Under the pieces are notes generated by a model. That model was given only the letters and a program-made list of their open reading frames with translations, was not told where the DNA came from and made no database searches. Position numbers and translations under genes: made by a program. Shown here one piece after another: positions 11,455-22,920 of a stretch of 64,000 nucleotides of DNA. Numbering within the stretch: position 1 is the stretch's first letter; each line of letters starts with the position of its first letter. The stretch covers positions 130,851,799 to 130,915,798 of the forward strand of contig OW121740.1 in NCBI GenBank assembly GCA_933228675.1, in the 5' to 3' direction. The DNA comes from Stomorhina lunata (Eukaryota > Arthropoda > Insecta > Diptera > Rhiniidae).

Positions 11455-13980
11455 AGTAAGGGTGGTATATTCGGCTTTGCCGAATCTTGGATACCCTTCA
11501 CCAATGGTGTTCCAAAAGTACTTAATGTAATTCCTAGCAATATTTGGTTATACTAGTATTATATGCAAAGAATCTTTAAAATTAAGAGTCTGAAAACGAA
11601 AAGATTTTCGGTGGCGTCATCATCTAGAATAGTTATGCACCCAAAGGTTAGGTTGGGCAGGTGGCTGATGTCCAGGGAAGCTTCACTTGGGTTCTAAAGT
11701 GGTCCTTTTGTGAAAGATAATGATTACTAGACTACAAGTAGAGAATGCATATTTAAGCCAGCCAGTTCGAAATAAAATAGACACATATTTTACGAACATT
11801 TAATAAAGCTCGATAGACCAGATAAACCATGCAGAAAAGATGCTTCAAAATGTAGATGCCCTTAGATTTGCAATAGCACATCGATTTGATGAAGTTTAAG
11901 TATTCTGGCATGCAACCCAAAAACACAGTGCCCAGTGAGGGTTGTGCACTTTAATTCGTACGAATTATCCAACTAGTAAAAGTTCTTGATTAGTTATGTA
12001 AAACTCTGAAGTTAGCGGACTGATTTAGGTCAAAGCTTTAACAATGATTGTCAATGTATACAAGCCTTAAAATTATAGGGTATACACTCTTAGTTTTAGA
12101 TACATACGTGACATATATAGCTTTTGAATGGATGGATATCAGCTTTGTCGGAAAAGTTATTAAAGATTTACTTATTAATCTGAAGTTAGTTAATTAATTA
12201 AAATGAACACTTCATCAATAATATTTGGGATGTATTATTCTTTCGATCTGTCCGATGGATGTTTGAAAAGTTTTGCTCTAGTTCTTTGTGCAATTTTAAT
12301 GTGATTTAATTTATCAGCATTAAATCGATTCCCGGTCGGGGTAATATGGGAGATTTCACTAAATGTGAATAGAGCTCGTCCATTTTCAATATGGAACTTT
12401 TCAAGAGATCAGAAATACTTTTGTCAAATGTTGTCCCTCTGAATATCAATATTGTACAACGTTTTTATACTAAATGTCATCATCGTATCTATTATAATTT
12501 GTCATTTATTAGCTACTAAGAGATTGCCTTAGGCGAAGTTATACGGGATCAATTGTCAAACGTGAACGGATTTCTCCCAATTGAAATTTAAAAATTTAAA
12601 TTTTCGTTGATATGTGAGATACTTATATACATATGTAGGTTTTGGACGGATATCATGTAATTAGCTGATTTTTTTTACTTCCTAGAAAGATTACCTATAA
12701 TTTGATATATAATACATTCTCAAATGTTATCATAATGTTTAAAAGTCAGACACAAAATTAAGATAAATGAAGTGTGTCTGTCTGCTAAAATCAGATTTGT
12801 GGAACTCCTGGATTTTACACAAAATTTTAGGATATTGTCCCACCCTGAATTTCATCACTGTCGATCAAAACACCATCGCTTAAACACTAAATTATATCTA
12901 CCACAAATTACCGAATGCATCAGGATTTAGGCAATCCCCTGCGAAGGGCGCTATTAAATTTCATCAAAATAAACACCTGAGATATCGATAAAACTTGACT
13001 ACAACAGAAAAAAGGACAGACAGGTAGACGGACGGACAAACAAACAGACGGACGGAGGTCGCGAAATCGATTCTACTGCCGATTCTGAGTTGATCGGTAC
13101 AATTTGAATGGAATTCATAATCAGATTTGTGGAGTATATATATATATCAGATTTTAGAAAATCCTCCCACAAAGAACGATGTCAAATTTCATCACAATCG
13201 GTCCATAAACACCTGAGATATCGCTGAAACAATACTTATTATATGTAAACAAAATTTCTTAGACACGTACTTTGGGCAATTTGCTGTACATCAAATGTAG
13301 TGTTATGGCGATATCTCAATTGTTTATGGACCGCTTTTGATAAAATTTAATAACGTGCTTGGCGGGGGAATTTCCTAAAATCTGATATAAAATTTATGTA
13401 GGTCCGTGCTAAAGGAGGATGGTTTTTCCTATTTCTGCATTTCATTTTTTTAACAAACATTCTCTAATGCGAACTTTGGACAATTTGCGATACATCAAAT
13501 TCAGTGTTTTGGCGATATCTCAGTTGTTTATGGACCGATTTTGATAAAATTTTACAGAGTGCTTTGGGAAACTATTTCCTACAATCTGATATATAACATG
13601 TACACCAGGAGTATCTTTTTTCTCTTGTTATTTAAAAGTGTGTTTCAAAATTTTCGTCTAATTTTTGGTATTTTTTCGATATTTTCGGTGTTTATAAACC
13701 GATTTTAATGAAATTTAATAGCGTTCATTGAGAATTTCCTAAAATCTGATATATAATTTATGTAAGTCCATCCTCCAGGGGATTCAGAAACTTGATTTCA
13801 ACAGACAGACGGACAGACAGACAGATAGACAGACAGACAGACGGACATCGCTTAATCGATTCTCCTCTCGATTCTGAGTCGATCGGTATAATTTTTATGG
13901 GGTCTACGATCACTAATAAAAAAATTACAAACGGAATCACAAACTTATAATACCCTTCCACCTATTGGTGAAGGGTATAA
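11453..13980 (+). repeat. Second hairpin-ended repeat (family F), composite
   Basis: Begins with ACAAGTAAGGGTGGTATATT, a hairpin TTCGGCTTTGCCGAA and ATACCCTTCACCAATGG, directly abutting family D copy 1. Ends at TAATACCCTTCCACC/TTGGTGAAGGGTATA. The interior repeats a motif several times: GATATCTCAGTTGTTTATGG, then accgattttgataaaattta and taaaatctgatatata. ACAG/ACGG tetranucleotide runs lie at 13017-13056 and 13800-13847. Sequence near 11640-11700 (aggttaggttgggcaggtgg) looks like a different dispersed repeat, so the unit is probably nested. No ORF of note. Confidence 0.6.
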
Positions 13981-15080
13981 AAATTAAAGGTCTCTGAGAT
14001 TCGAACCCGAACCAATCAAGTGTTTACAAAAACCTAAGAACAGACAAAAAAATAATATAAATAATTAAATTTTTGAATAATATTGTTGCAAATTTCGATC
14101 TCAAACTAAGCAACTAAACCACCGCCAATATGATTGTTCAGATAAACTTCCATTTAAAATCGACCTTCGACAGTATCTTCAAGATTCTAAGAAAATATAA
14201 ACAATCAAACAGGTCTTTTAATACTAGTTGTATTAACCAGCGCCGACACGTTTGACGAACTTTTATTTTTTTCATAACTCAAGATTTCAAAAAGAACCAT
14301 AAACAATATAATTTGAAATTATTTTATAAACTTTCCAATTAACCCTCGTTATTAAGCAAATAACTCCCGGCATTCGAACACGAGTAGTATTACTACGAAT
14401 ATAAGATTAGCACTGCGGGAGAAAGTCGGAAGCATATGTTATGATGCGGCACGAAAATAGAAATACTACATACAACTTACTACTCACTACTGAACAACAC
14501 TGACTGACTGATGATAAAGAAGAAGTAACAGCAGCAGCAGTTAAACAGAAAAATGTTTTAAATCAAAACCAAAAAATGAAAGATGAGCAAGAAAAATTAA
14601 AAAAAAAAAAAAAAACTAAAAACATGTGGTTTTTATTTTATTCCACATGACATGAAGTCAAGATGATAAAGTTAAAAAAATTAGCTACAAACAACTAAAG
14701 ATTTTCGACTGTTGTCAGCAACGACAACAACACAGCAACATTGTATACGACAATGAACGATTATAAGGTATAATGTTGCAAGCGAACAATAATTGTACAA
14801 AAATTTTAAAGGAGAAAAAAGTTTCTAGAAATTTAAAACTTAAAATAACTAAATTAGATTTTCCTCTTTCCTATAGAGCTACTGCGTAAAGCAAGGTTGC
14901 CCAAAAGTTCCTTATGGAAGAGCAAACACTAATAGGAACATTTAAAGAAGAACAAATTTTTATTCAATATTTTTTTGTTGGAAAAACTTAAACATACATA
15001 CATAAAGGACCTTTGTACTTTTTTGGGACTTAATACCTAGCTGCTTGACCCCAGCGTTGCCCCAGTCGCCAGTCTAACGT
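13981..15080. other. Non-coding DNA with tRNA-like scraps
   Basis: No gene supported. Minus-strand B-box-like GGGTTCGAATCTC lies near 13994 and another similar piece (GTTCGAATGCCGGGA) near 14358. Short CAG, CAA and A-runs occur around 14525-14610. Confidence 0.4.
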
Positions 15081-15084
15081 TCAA

Positions 15085-15335
15085 TTATCAAACAATAATT
15101 CAAAATCATTGCACAGTCGTCTGTCAATCATCAAACAATCATCAAACAATCACCAAAAAATTATCAAATTACCGTAAAAAAAATCGCCAGTTAATCGTGA
15201 AACAACTATTAAACAATCATTAAAAATCTTCAAACAGTCATCAGTCAATCAATCATCAAACAACTATCAAAAAATCGTCAAACAACCATCAAATAATCAT
15301 GAACTAATTATAAAACAATCGCCAGTCAAACTATT
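15085..15335. repeat. Degenerate ~10-11-bp minisatellite (CAATCATCAAA-like)
   Basis: A run of imperfect units of the form CAATCATCAAA, for example aatcatcaaacaatcatcaa, with CAATCGCCAGT variants interspersed. The spacing is close to one DNA helical turn. No coding capacity is seen. Confidence 0.65.
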
Positions 15336-15680
15336 AATAAGCAATAATCATATATTACCAATATGCGTGCAGCCGTTTTCCGATTTTAGATAAATCAAAA
15401 AAAAAAAAGAGGGCGTAAAAGAAGGCATGGTAAATTTCTCTTTATGTAGAATCCTAACTTGGACTAAGACAAAGATTAAGAAAAAAATACTGTCTTCATC
15501 AGTCCAACCTTCTCAAGTGATGCAAGTTTAAAGAAAAAGGGAATTGCGTCCCCATTTTTTGATTCCCGGGACTCCTTGGTCCATTTACAAAAAATTCAAA
15601 AAGCGAAAAACTATAAACATTCACATTAAAAATTTTAATTAATTCGGTTTAGTCGTTTTGATCTTATTATCCATATTTGT
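15336..15680. other. Unique spacer
   Basis: Nothing recognised. Confidence 0.4.
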
Positions 15681-15682
15681 AA

Positions 15683-16626
15683 TTTGTATACCCTTCACCA
15701 ATAGGTAAAAGAGTTTGTGGAGCTCCTGGTAGGTGTACCCAGACGAATTATACACCAGATTTTAGGAAATCTCCCTAAATCAGTTCAAAAACGCCCGAGA
15801 TATCGCCAAAATACTAAACTTAAATGACGAATTTTAAATTTTTTTGTTTTTTTTTTAATTCTCATCGAATTTTGAATTTTGGAGATATCTCAGGTGTTTA
15901 TAGACCAATTTTGATGATATTTAATAGCGTGCTGCGTTGGATTATTTTCTAAAATCTGATATATAATTAAAAAAATACTGTTAAATTTTTTTTTTTATTT
16001 TCAATTTGCCTTCATCGATATACAGTTCAAAAACTTTTTTCAAAAAACGCATTTTTTGACATATTTAAGTTTTTTTTTTAATTTTTTAATTTTTTAATTC
16101 TCATCGAATTTTTAATTTTGCCGATAACTTTAGTGTTTATAGACCGATTTTAATGAAATTTAATAGCATGATGCGTTGGAGTATTTTCTAAAATCTAAAA
16201 TATAATTAGATTTTTTTTAATTTGCCAATTTGCTTACATCGATATCTTTTGCTTTGGCGATATCTCAGTTATTGATCTACCGATTTTGATGCAATTCAAA
16301 TTTGTGCTGCGTTGAATGATTTCCATAAATTTGATATATAGGTAAAAAAACTTTTTTAAAAATATGAAGTTTTTCTATAAAAAAAAGTTTTTAAAAATCG
16401 GTAATTTGCGGGACATCGAATTTGAAGTTTTGGCAATATCTCAGATTGTAATGTATCTATTTTGATAACATATAATATAGTTTTGCTTTGGAGTATTATT
16501 TGCTTTAAAGTATTATTCATATATCGCCCAAAAAACTTAAATGTATGAGGACTTACATACATTTAAAAGCCGTGTTAATTATCGAGATTTGAAACTTTCT
16601 CAGATCAGCAAATCAATATACATATA
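15683..16626. repeat. Family F relative, left part, split by a transposon
   Basis: Begins TATACCCTTCACCAATAGG and repeats the family F internal motif about four times: GATATCTCAGGTGTTTATAG, then accgattttgatgaaattta, then taaaatctgatatataatta. The DD41D element at 16627 interrupts this sequence. Confidence 0.6.
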
Positions 16627-17898
16627 CAGGGTGGCCCAGAAAGACCGAAGTGGTGTGAATTCCTTATAACTTTTTTATTATAATTTTTTTTCTTTTCTTT
16701 TCAGTATTTTGTAAAGAAGACTTGAATAATTTATAATGGAGCAATACACAATTGAACAACGTGCCCAAATTGTGTTGACTCAGCGTGCATACCGTCGTCA
16801 ATTTAATGTGCGGGTTGCACCCTCTCAGTCAACAATAAACCGTCTGGTTGCAAATTTTCGAGAACAAGGAGCAGTAAGGAACCTTCCTGGTCCCGGCAGA
16901 CACCGAACTGTCCACACGGCTGACAATATTCAAGTGGTACAGGAGAGTATTCGGGAGGATCCAGAAACATCAACCAGGAGACGTTCGTCACAACTGGGCC
17001 TCTCAAGAACGTCGCTGCAGCGAATTTTGCACACCATAGGATTGTTTCCATACAAAATTCAACTTGTCCAAGAATTGAAACCAACAGATTACCAGCAACG
17101 ACTTGACTATGCAATTTATTTCCAGCAAAAAGCACAAGAGAATCCAAATTTTATTCATAACTTAATAATGAGTGACGAAGCCCATTTTCAATTAAATGGG
17201 TTCGTTAACAAGCAAAACTGTAGGATATGGGCTACGGAAAACCCGAGAGTACTTCATCAACGACAATTGCACCCAGTTAAGTGTACCGTTTGGTGCGGTG
17301 TTTCTTCAGAAAGGATCATTGGCCCATTTTTTTTTTTTGAAAATGAACAAGGTGTCCCCATTTCCGTCAATGGTGATCGATATCGGGCCATGTTGCAAAA
17401 TTTTGTAAGGCCAGCCGTGGAAAACCACCCGCAAATATGGTTCCAACAGGATGGAGCCACAGCGCACACTGCGAGGGCCACAATGACTCTTTTACGCGAC
17501 ATCTTTGGTGAAAGAATAATTTCTCGTAACAGCAATTTTAATTGGCCTCCGCGGTCCCCGGATTTAACCGCTCCAGACTGTTTTCTTTGGGGCTATTTAA
17601 AAGGAAAAGTTTATGATAATAAGCCTAGGACTATTGAGGAGTTAAAAACCAATATTCGAGAAGAAATTAACAACATACCACCGGAAGTTTTGCGAAAGGT
17701 CATGGAAAATGTGTTGGAAAGAGCACATTTGTGCGAAGCAGAATATGGCCACCACTTGCGGGATATCATTTTTAATAACTAATCCAAAAATATTTCCCAT
17801 AAATTTAATGTATTTAAAAAAAAAAAAATTAAAAAAATATCTCTTAAATAAAAAGTTATAAGCAATTCACACCACTTCGGTCTTTCTGGGCCACCCTG
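16627..17898 (+). mobile_element. DD41D IS630-Tc1-mariner element, near-intact TIRs
   Basis: This 1272-bp element is flanked by TA (16625-16626 and 17899-17900). Terminal inverted repeats of about 47 bp start CAGGGTGGCCCAGAAAGACC and are almost identical at both ends, with one clear mismatch within the first 40 bp. The single ORF fills the interior. Near-identical TIRs plus an unbroken ORF indicate recent insertion, the youngest-looking coding transposon in the window. It sits inside a family F repeat. Confidence 0.93.
16736..17782 (+). CDS. DD41D Tc1/mariner-family transposase, 348 residues
   Basis: Cut-and-paste transposase acting in the nucleus on its own TIRs. The N-terminal region (about 1-110) resembles the DUF4817-type helix-turn-helix found in related insect transposases, then a second HTH (TSTRRRSSQLGLSRTSLQRI). 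Catalytic residues: D in IMSDEAHFQLNGFVNKQNC, D in WFQQDGATAHTA, D in SPDLTAPDCFLWG, with 41 residues between the second and third D. This spacing is typical of the rosa-like DD41D group. The start MEQYTIEQR is the family start. Odd point: compared with the copy at 56002-57096, helix 1 of the first HTH (after EQRAQIVLT) is about 8-12 residues shorter. The in-frame deletion may weaken DNA binding. No stops or frameshifts. Confidence 0.93.
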   Translation: MEQYTIEQRAQIVLTQRAYRRQFNVRVAPSQSTINRLVANFREQGAVRNLPGPGRHRTVHTADNIQVVQESIREDPETSTRRRSSQLGLSRTSLQRILHTIGLFPYKIQLVQELKPTDYQQRLDYAIYFQQKAQENPNFIHNLIMSDEAHFQLNGFVNKQNCRIWATENPRVLHQRQLHPVKCTVWCGVSSERIIGPFFFFENEQGVPISVNGDRYRAMLQNFVRPAVENHPQIWFQQDGATAHTARATMTLLRDIFGERIISRNSNFNWPPRSPDLTAPDCFLWGYLKGKVYDNKPRTIEELKTNIREEINNIPPEVLRKVMENVLERAHLCEAEYGHHLRDIIFNN

Positions 17899-17900
17899 TA

Positions 17901-18260
17901 TTATTATTTTAGTAGGACTCGCCTAAATCAGTCTTCAGAAACATATATACTTGTAATTGACCAAAATCTCATTCCATTCTGTACTTTACCTTTGGAATAC
18001 TATAATATTTGACTTATATGGAAGGGGTCACTTGAGATTTAAAAAAACAACAAAGCCTATTTTACCAACCAGCCACACCTTAATATACTGTCAAAATTTC
18101 AGAAAAATCGGTCAGCTCGGTCATCCATATTTGTCATTATTAATATATGATTTATATGGGAGGGGTCACGCCCACTTAAGATTAAAAAAAACACATAGCC
18201 TACTTTAACCACCGGTCATAGATATAGATAGAAGATTGGTCCATTACTGACTTTACCATT
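17901..18260. repeat. Dispersed-repeat sequence with two internal copies
   Basis: Two related segments, ttatatggaaggggtcactt (near 18014) and ttatatgggaggggtcacgc (near 18151). Each is followed by an A-rich run, an agccta element and a taccaaccag/taaccaccgg motif. The left side may continue the F-like repeat split by the transposon. Confidence 0.5.
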
Positions 18261-20150
18261 AGCGGCCAGTAAATTGAAATATCGTTTTAATGAAACGAAA
18301 CTAGTTTCAGAGTTATCAATGAACGGAAACTCTTAAGATTTGAGGTTATTTTACGCATTTCTTTTTTTGCAGTTATACTTTTTTCTCGGTCTTTTACCTT
18401 CTATAATATAAAATCAATAAATACGCACTTTTAATTACTTTTACCTCTACAAAGTTGGTAAAAGAGTAAACCAGACCCGACCTCTTTAAAGGAAAATGCA
18501 AAAATGTACTTCCTGGTTCTTTTTTACTCATTTTATGGCCCTTCAAAGTAAATTAATTACAAAAGAATTTCTCTTGTTTTGTAAAAAAAAAGCCAATACC
18601 CAAAGAATTACTATTCAATAAAATTTGTTTTACAAATAAATCTGAGATTTAGTTTTACAATATCTTTTTGTTTCTATAAAACTATTTTGGCATTGTTCAA
18701 CAATCCAGTCGATAAATGACCTTAAATAGACACAGACAATCTGCGGATTATTCAATCGAAAACATGAAAAGAAAAATAGACACAGAAAAACAAAAGACCA
18801 TGATTTAAACGAAAATATCAAATCAAAAATGCTGTCAAAAAGAAATAAAATAATATTGATTGAAATGAAAAACTAAAGAAATTATAGACATGAAACAAAG
18901 CAATTTTTGCTTTGTTTTCCCTATACTTTTTCTCTTAGTGCACAGATTTTTTTTTTTTTTTTTTGATACATTTAGACTTTGGTTTAACATCGACCGACAG
19001 CCGTAAACAACTACTTAAATATATGATTCAATCTTCAAAAGCTCATAAATAGTTGCCAACAAATTATTGCCAAGTAACAGCTACCAAAAGCAGCAGCAGC
19101 CGGGTTTCGGCGTCTGCTAGAGTTAAAGAAAAAAAAAACAATACAAATTTCATCATAAATTTTAAACTAAACCGAACCAAATAATAGAAACGTCTATAAA
19201 TGTACTAAAATTAAAGTTTTAAAGCGAAACAAAAAGAATTATTATCAGTTTATATTATAGACAAAATTACACTGTAAAGAAAAATATAGTGCAGAGCTTT
19301 TGAAAGTTGTTATCACCATTTTAATTGAGTTATATTTCCAAAAGTTACAATTACTAAAAGTTTTTTTCATATCCAAGGTACTATACTTTGACTCACTGTA
19401 AGACCGCCTGTTTAATAACTAAACTTATTATTACCAAATATTCATAAAGTTTGACTAATCTTCTTTCAAAACTCAAAATTTCAACAAAATCTGCCTATTA
19501 GAAATACTGAAAATATCTTCTAGGTCAAAGGTCAAATATTTTTTTAATTTTTTAGAATTTACTTTAACTTTAAAAATTATATTTTTACAATCACAATTTT
19601 TTGTAATGGCTCCCCCAAATTTCTGAATGTAAGAAACTTTAAATATTCTTCCTTATAATTCCTCTAAGTGTTCCCGATGTTAAGTTACACTTTTTTATAA
19701 TTTATATATTTTATGACTAGTTACTAACCATTGAATAACTAACGGCTTAACAAAAAATATAGTAATAATAATGATTATTTAAAAAAAAAAACTATCGACC
19801 ATGTGCTATTGTTATATTTTTTAGGAAAAATATAATAATGAAAATAATAAAAATTATTTTAAACAGAAATAAATAATAAGGGAAGTATAGCCTTCTAAAA
19901 GTTCTGTAAATAAACAAAGAAAATATTTTTTAAATAATAACCGGAATTACAAATGGTTATATTTTCCCCAACAGTGTCATCTACTGAGCTCTAGAATAGC
20001 TCTAAACCCTTAGGGACTATGTCTGATCCTAATCTGACCTCAAACAGTTCAGAAGTTTGTCTGTGACTTAATTAGTTATACATGCGAAATAATTTATATA
20101 CAACAATATATGATTTTGTTTAAATTTTTAATTTTCAGACGAATTATGTC
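18261..20150. other. Unique AT-rich non-coding DNA
   Basis: No gene supported. Poly-T at 18949-18964 and A-runs. Open frames are short and low-complexity. Confidence 0.5.
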
Positions 20151-20159
20151 GATATATTA

Positions 20160-21935
20160 CAGCATTTTAGTACTAAAAGCTTTTTAGAGGGAACAATAGG
20201 ATAGAGCTTTTGTCTTTAACATATACTATTTAAGTATAGATTAAAGCTAAATGCTCGAAATTCAACTTTAATAAAAGCTTTTCGAATGAACGCTTTATAT
20301 CGGAGCCTTCCAGCTCTAGAGCACAATGTGCAAACTAGTACAAAAGAGCTTTTGAGCTTTTAGACCGACATATTATGTATGAGCAAGACGCAGACATGTT
20401 AGCTCCGCTTACACTTACGTAAAAGTGTTTTCAAAGTCAGTGCTGCCAGATTAGAATTTTTGCTCAAATATATAAAGAAAAATGTAAATATTTCAATACT
20501 GACCGTAAGAGCTTTTAAAGCTGTTTACAACAAATGCAAATAATAATGTATGTGTTTTTGGACAGGTCTGCTTTATTTGATGCAAATGTATGTGAATTTA
20601 AAACTTTTAAGCCTTTATATATGTAAAAGCTTTATTTAAATTAAGGATGTTTAAAGCTCTTTAATTAAAAATATATAAAGAGATATATTTTCTAAAACCC
20701 ATTTAAGTGTACAAAAAAATTTTAATTTTATCATATTTTTCAGGGAGTTCCGATACGAATAAGACGTAGCTTTGCGAGGTTTTCAATTCTAAAAGCTTTT
20801 TTTTATATAATATATAAATCGTTTTTATAAGATTTAGAAAGGAAGTATTGGATTTGGAAGGCGATTAAAGTTAAAAGCTTTAATAATATTGTAAATGAAA
20901 GCTTTATTCACCATAAAATAAAGTATAATTTAAATATTATTAAAGTTAAAGCTAAAAGTTCGGTTTAAATTAAAGCTTTGTTCAGGTTAAATAAAAAGTA
21001 TTTTACAACAGAGCTTTAAGCTCGTATTATATTTAAACAAATAACTGAGCTTTAAGCTGGTAAAACAAATAATGTTAATAAAGTTAAACTTTACAATAAC
21101 TTTATACAATTCAAATTAAGAATTTGTATGCCAAAAGCTTAATTTTATTAGAAATAAAATTAAATGTGTTTTAAAACTTAATTTTATAATTTTAATCAAG
21201 TGGAGTTAAAAGCTTCAAATAAGGCTCGAATAAAGGCTCTATTCAAACTAAAAAAGTCTTTTGCAATGAAAGATTTGTTTGCTAAAAATAAAGAAGCTTA
21301 TAAAAATAAAAGAACTTATCTCGGAATGAAATAGAGTAAAGTTTATGCAGTATAAAAAGTTTATAGTGTAAAAATAACTGAAAACTGATTTAAATTTGTA
21401 ACCTAATTAATAAAAGCTCTTATTAGATTCTTAGCAATAATATCTTAAATTGGTAAATATATAAAAGATGTAAAATTAACCCTTTTTTGCAAAATAACGC
21501 TTTAAAAATGAAAAGTTCAAAGCTTTCTATAAAAAAAAAATAGAAAAAAGTTAGCTTGAATTTCGAAATGTTATAACATTTTATTGAATTTCGACTAATA
21601 GCTTCTTTCGAGGTAAATAACAGGGCTCAAAGACGGCTATACAAATATTTTGACATGATAGAGTAAAAGCTTTATTGTAAAGCTTTATAGTAAATTTTTC
21701 AAAATGTAGAATAAAAGCATTATTCGACATATATAAAAAAGCTTAAAGTCCGTAAAACAAACTAATTCTAAAAAAATACAAAAAAATCTTTATTCCAAGT
21801 TTAAATAGAGCTTTAAGCTCTATTTAGAGAGAAGTAAGAAAATAAGTTTTGTTCTAAGTAATCAACATGGATTTAAAGGAGTTAGAGCAAAAGCTTTATT
21901 CGACAAATAAAAACTTTATTTAGCGTGTATAATAG
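20160..21935. repeat. AAAGCTTT-rich degenerate repeat block
   Basis: The octamer AAAGCTTT and its variants (TTTAAGCTC, AAAGCTTTATTC) recur at short irregular intervals, for example near 20169, 20276, 20629, 20876, 20900, 21521, 21667, 21680 and 21891. They are often followed by ATTC or TTAT. No unit boundary is clear and no protein is encoded. It resembles the old satellite at 1615-2830 in motif content. Confidence 0.4.
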
Positions 21936-21949
21936 GGTTATAACTTTTT

Positions 21950-22920
21950 TTGCAGAATTTTTTGGGGAATTTTAGAAAACCGTAACATGCCAACGAAAAT
22001 TCTGAACTTAATTCGGGCAATGTACGCGGACTTTAAATGCCGGGTTCTACATAAAGGTAAATTGTCTAATCCGTTCGAAGTTACTACTGAAGTAAGACAA
22101 TTATGTATATTATCACCTATACTTTTTATCCTTGTCATCGACAATATAATGCGCACGGCACTGAATGGTAGACGTGGTATCCATTGTCACCATTTAAGCA
22201 ACTCGAGGACTTGGAATACGCCGATGACGTATGTCTTCTGAGCCAAATCTCGGGCAGCTAGGCTGAAAATCAATATTTTCAAGACAAAGATTATGCCTGG
22301 AGTAGTAGGTACCTTTAATTATCTTGGTAGTTTGGTATCTACAAAAGGTGGCGTCGATGAGGATATTGAATCGCGTATTAATAAGGCAAAATCTGCATTC
22401 GGCATTCTCCGAACTATATGGAAATCTCGGCAAATATCAACAACAACTAAGTTACGAATATATAACTCGAATGTCAAGTCCATCTTGTATTACGGCTGCG
22501 AAACTTGGAAACGCACAAATGCTATCGATAAGCGCCTACAAACCTTTGCCAACAAATGCCTGCGGCAAATCCTTAATATATGGTGGCCAAATCGCATAAG
22601 AAATAAAGATCTACTAAACGCTACAAACCAAATCCCTTCTTCTATAGAGGTATGTCAACGGAAATGGCGATGGATAGGCCACACACTTCGAAGGCCAAAT
22701 ACCAACATTGCTCGACAAGCGCTTCGTTAGAATCGACAAGGAAGCGGCCGTTGTGTTGGTGCACCTGCTAGAACGTGGAGAAGGTCAATTGCGAAGTTAA
22801 AAGCAGCAAACTATTCATGGAATGATGCATGCCTAACATCTCGCAATAGAGTTCGATATAAAAGGATGATTGAGGCCCTATGCTCAACTGGGAGTCAAGG
22901 ATAACAGAAGAAGAAGAACT
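21950..22920 (+). pseudogene. 5'-truncated non-LTR retrotransposon, RT C-terminal half
   Basis: Ancestrally reverse transcriptase of a LINE. Visible pieces are an RT motif FEVTTEVRQLCILSPILF (the usual GVRQGC is degraded), then LEYADDVCLLS (the YADD catalytic box) after a frame change. A conserved C-terminal part follows (FNYLGSLVSTKGG, INKAKSAFGILR, LYYGCETWK-like SILYYGCETWK, WRWIGHTLRRP). A stop falls at 22728-22730, followed by about 55 more related codons. The 3' end is gagtcaaggataacagaaga plus AAG triplets, matching the scrap at 4936-4990. I place it among RTE- or related-type LINEs with low certainty. The endonuclease and upstream RT are absent. Confidence 0.85.

Noticed and set aside
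13758..13961. 67-codon ORF with SVCLSICLSVRLSV
   Set aside because: It is the translation of an ACAG/ACGG microsatellite at the end of a family F repeat.
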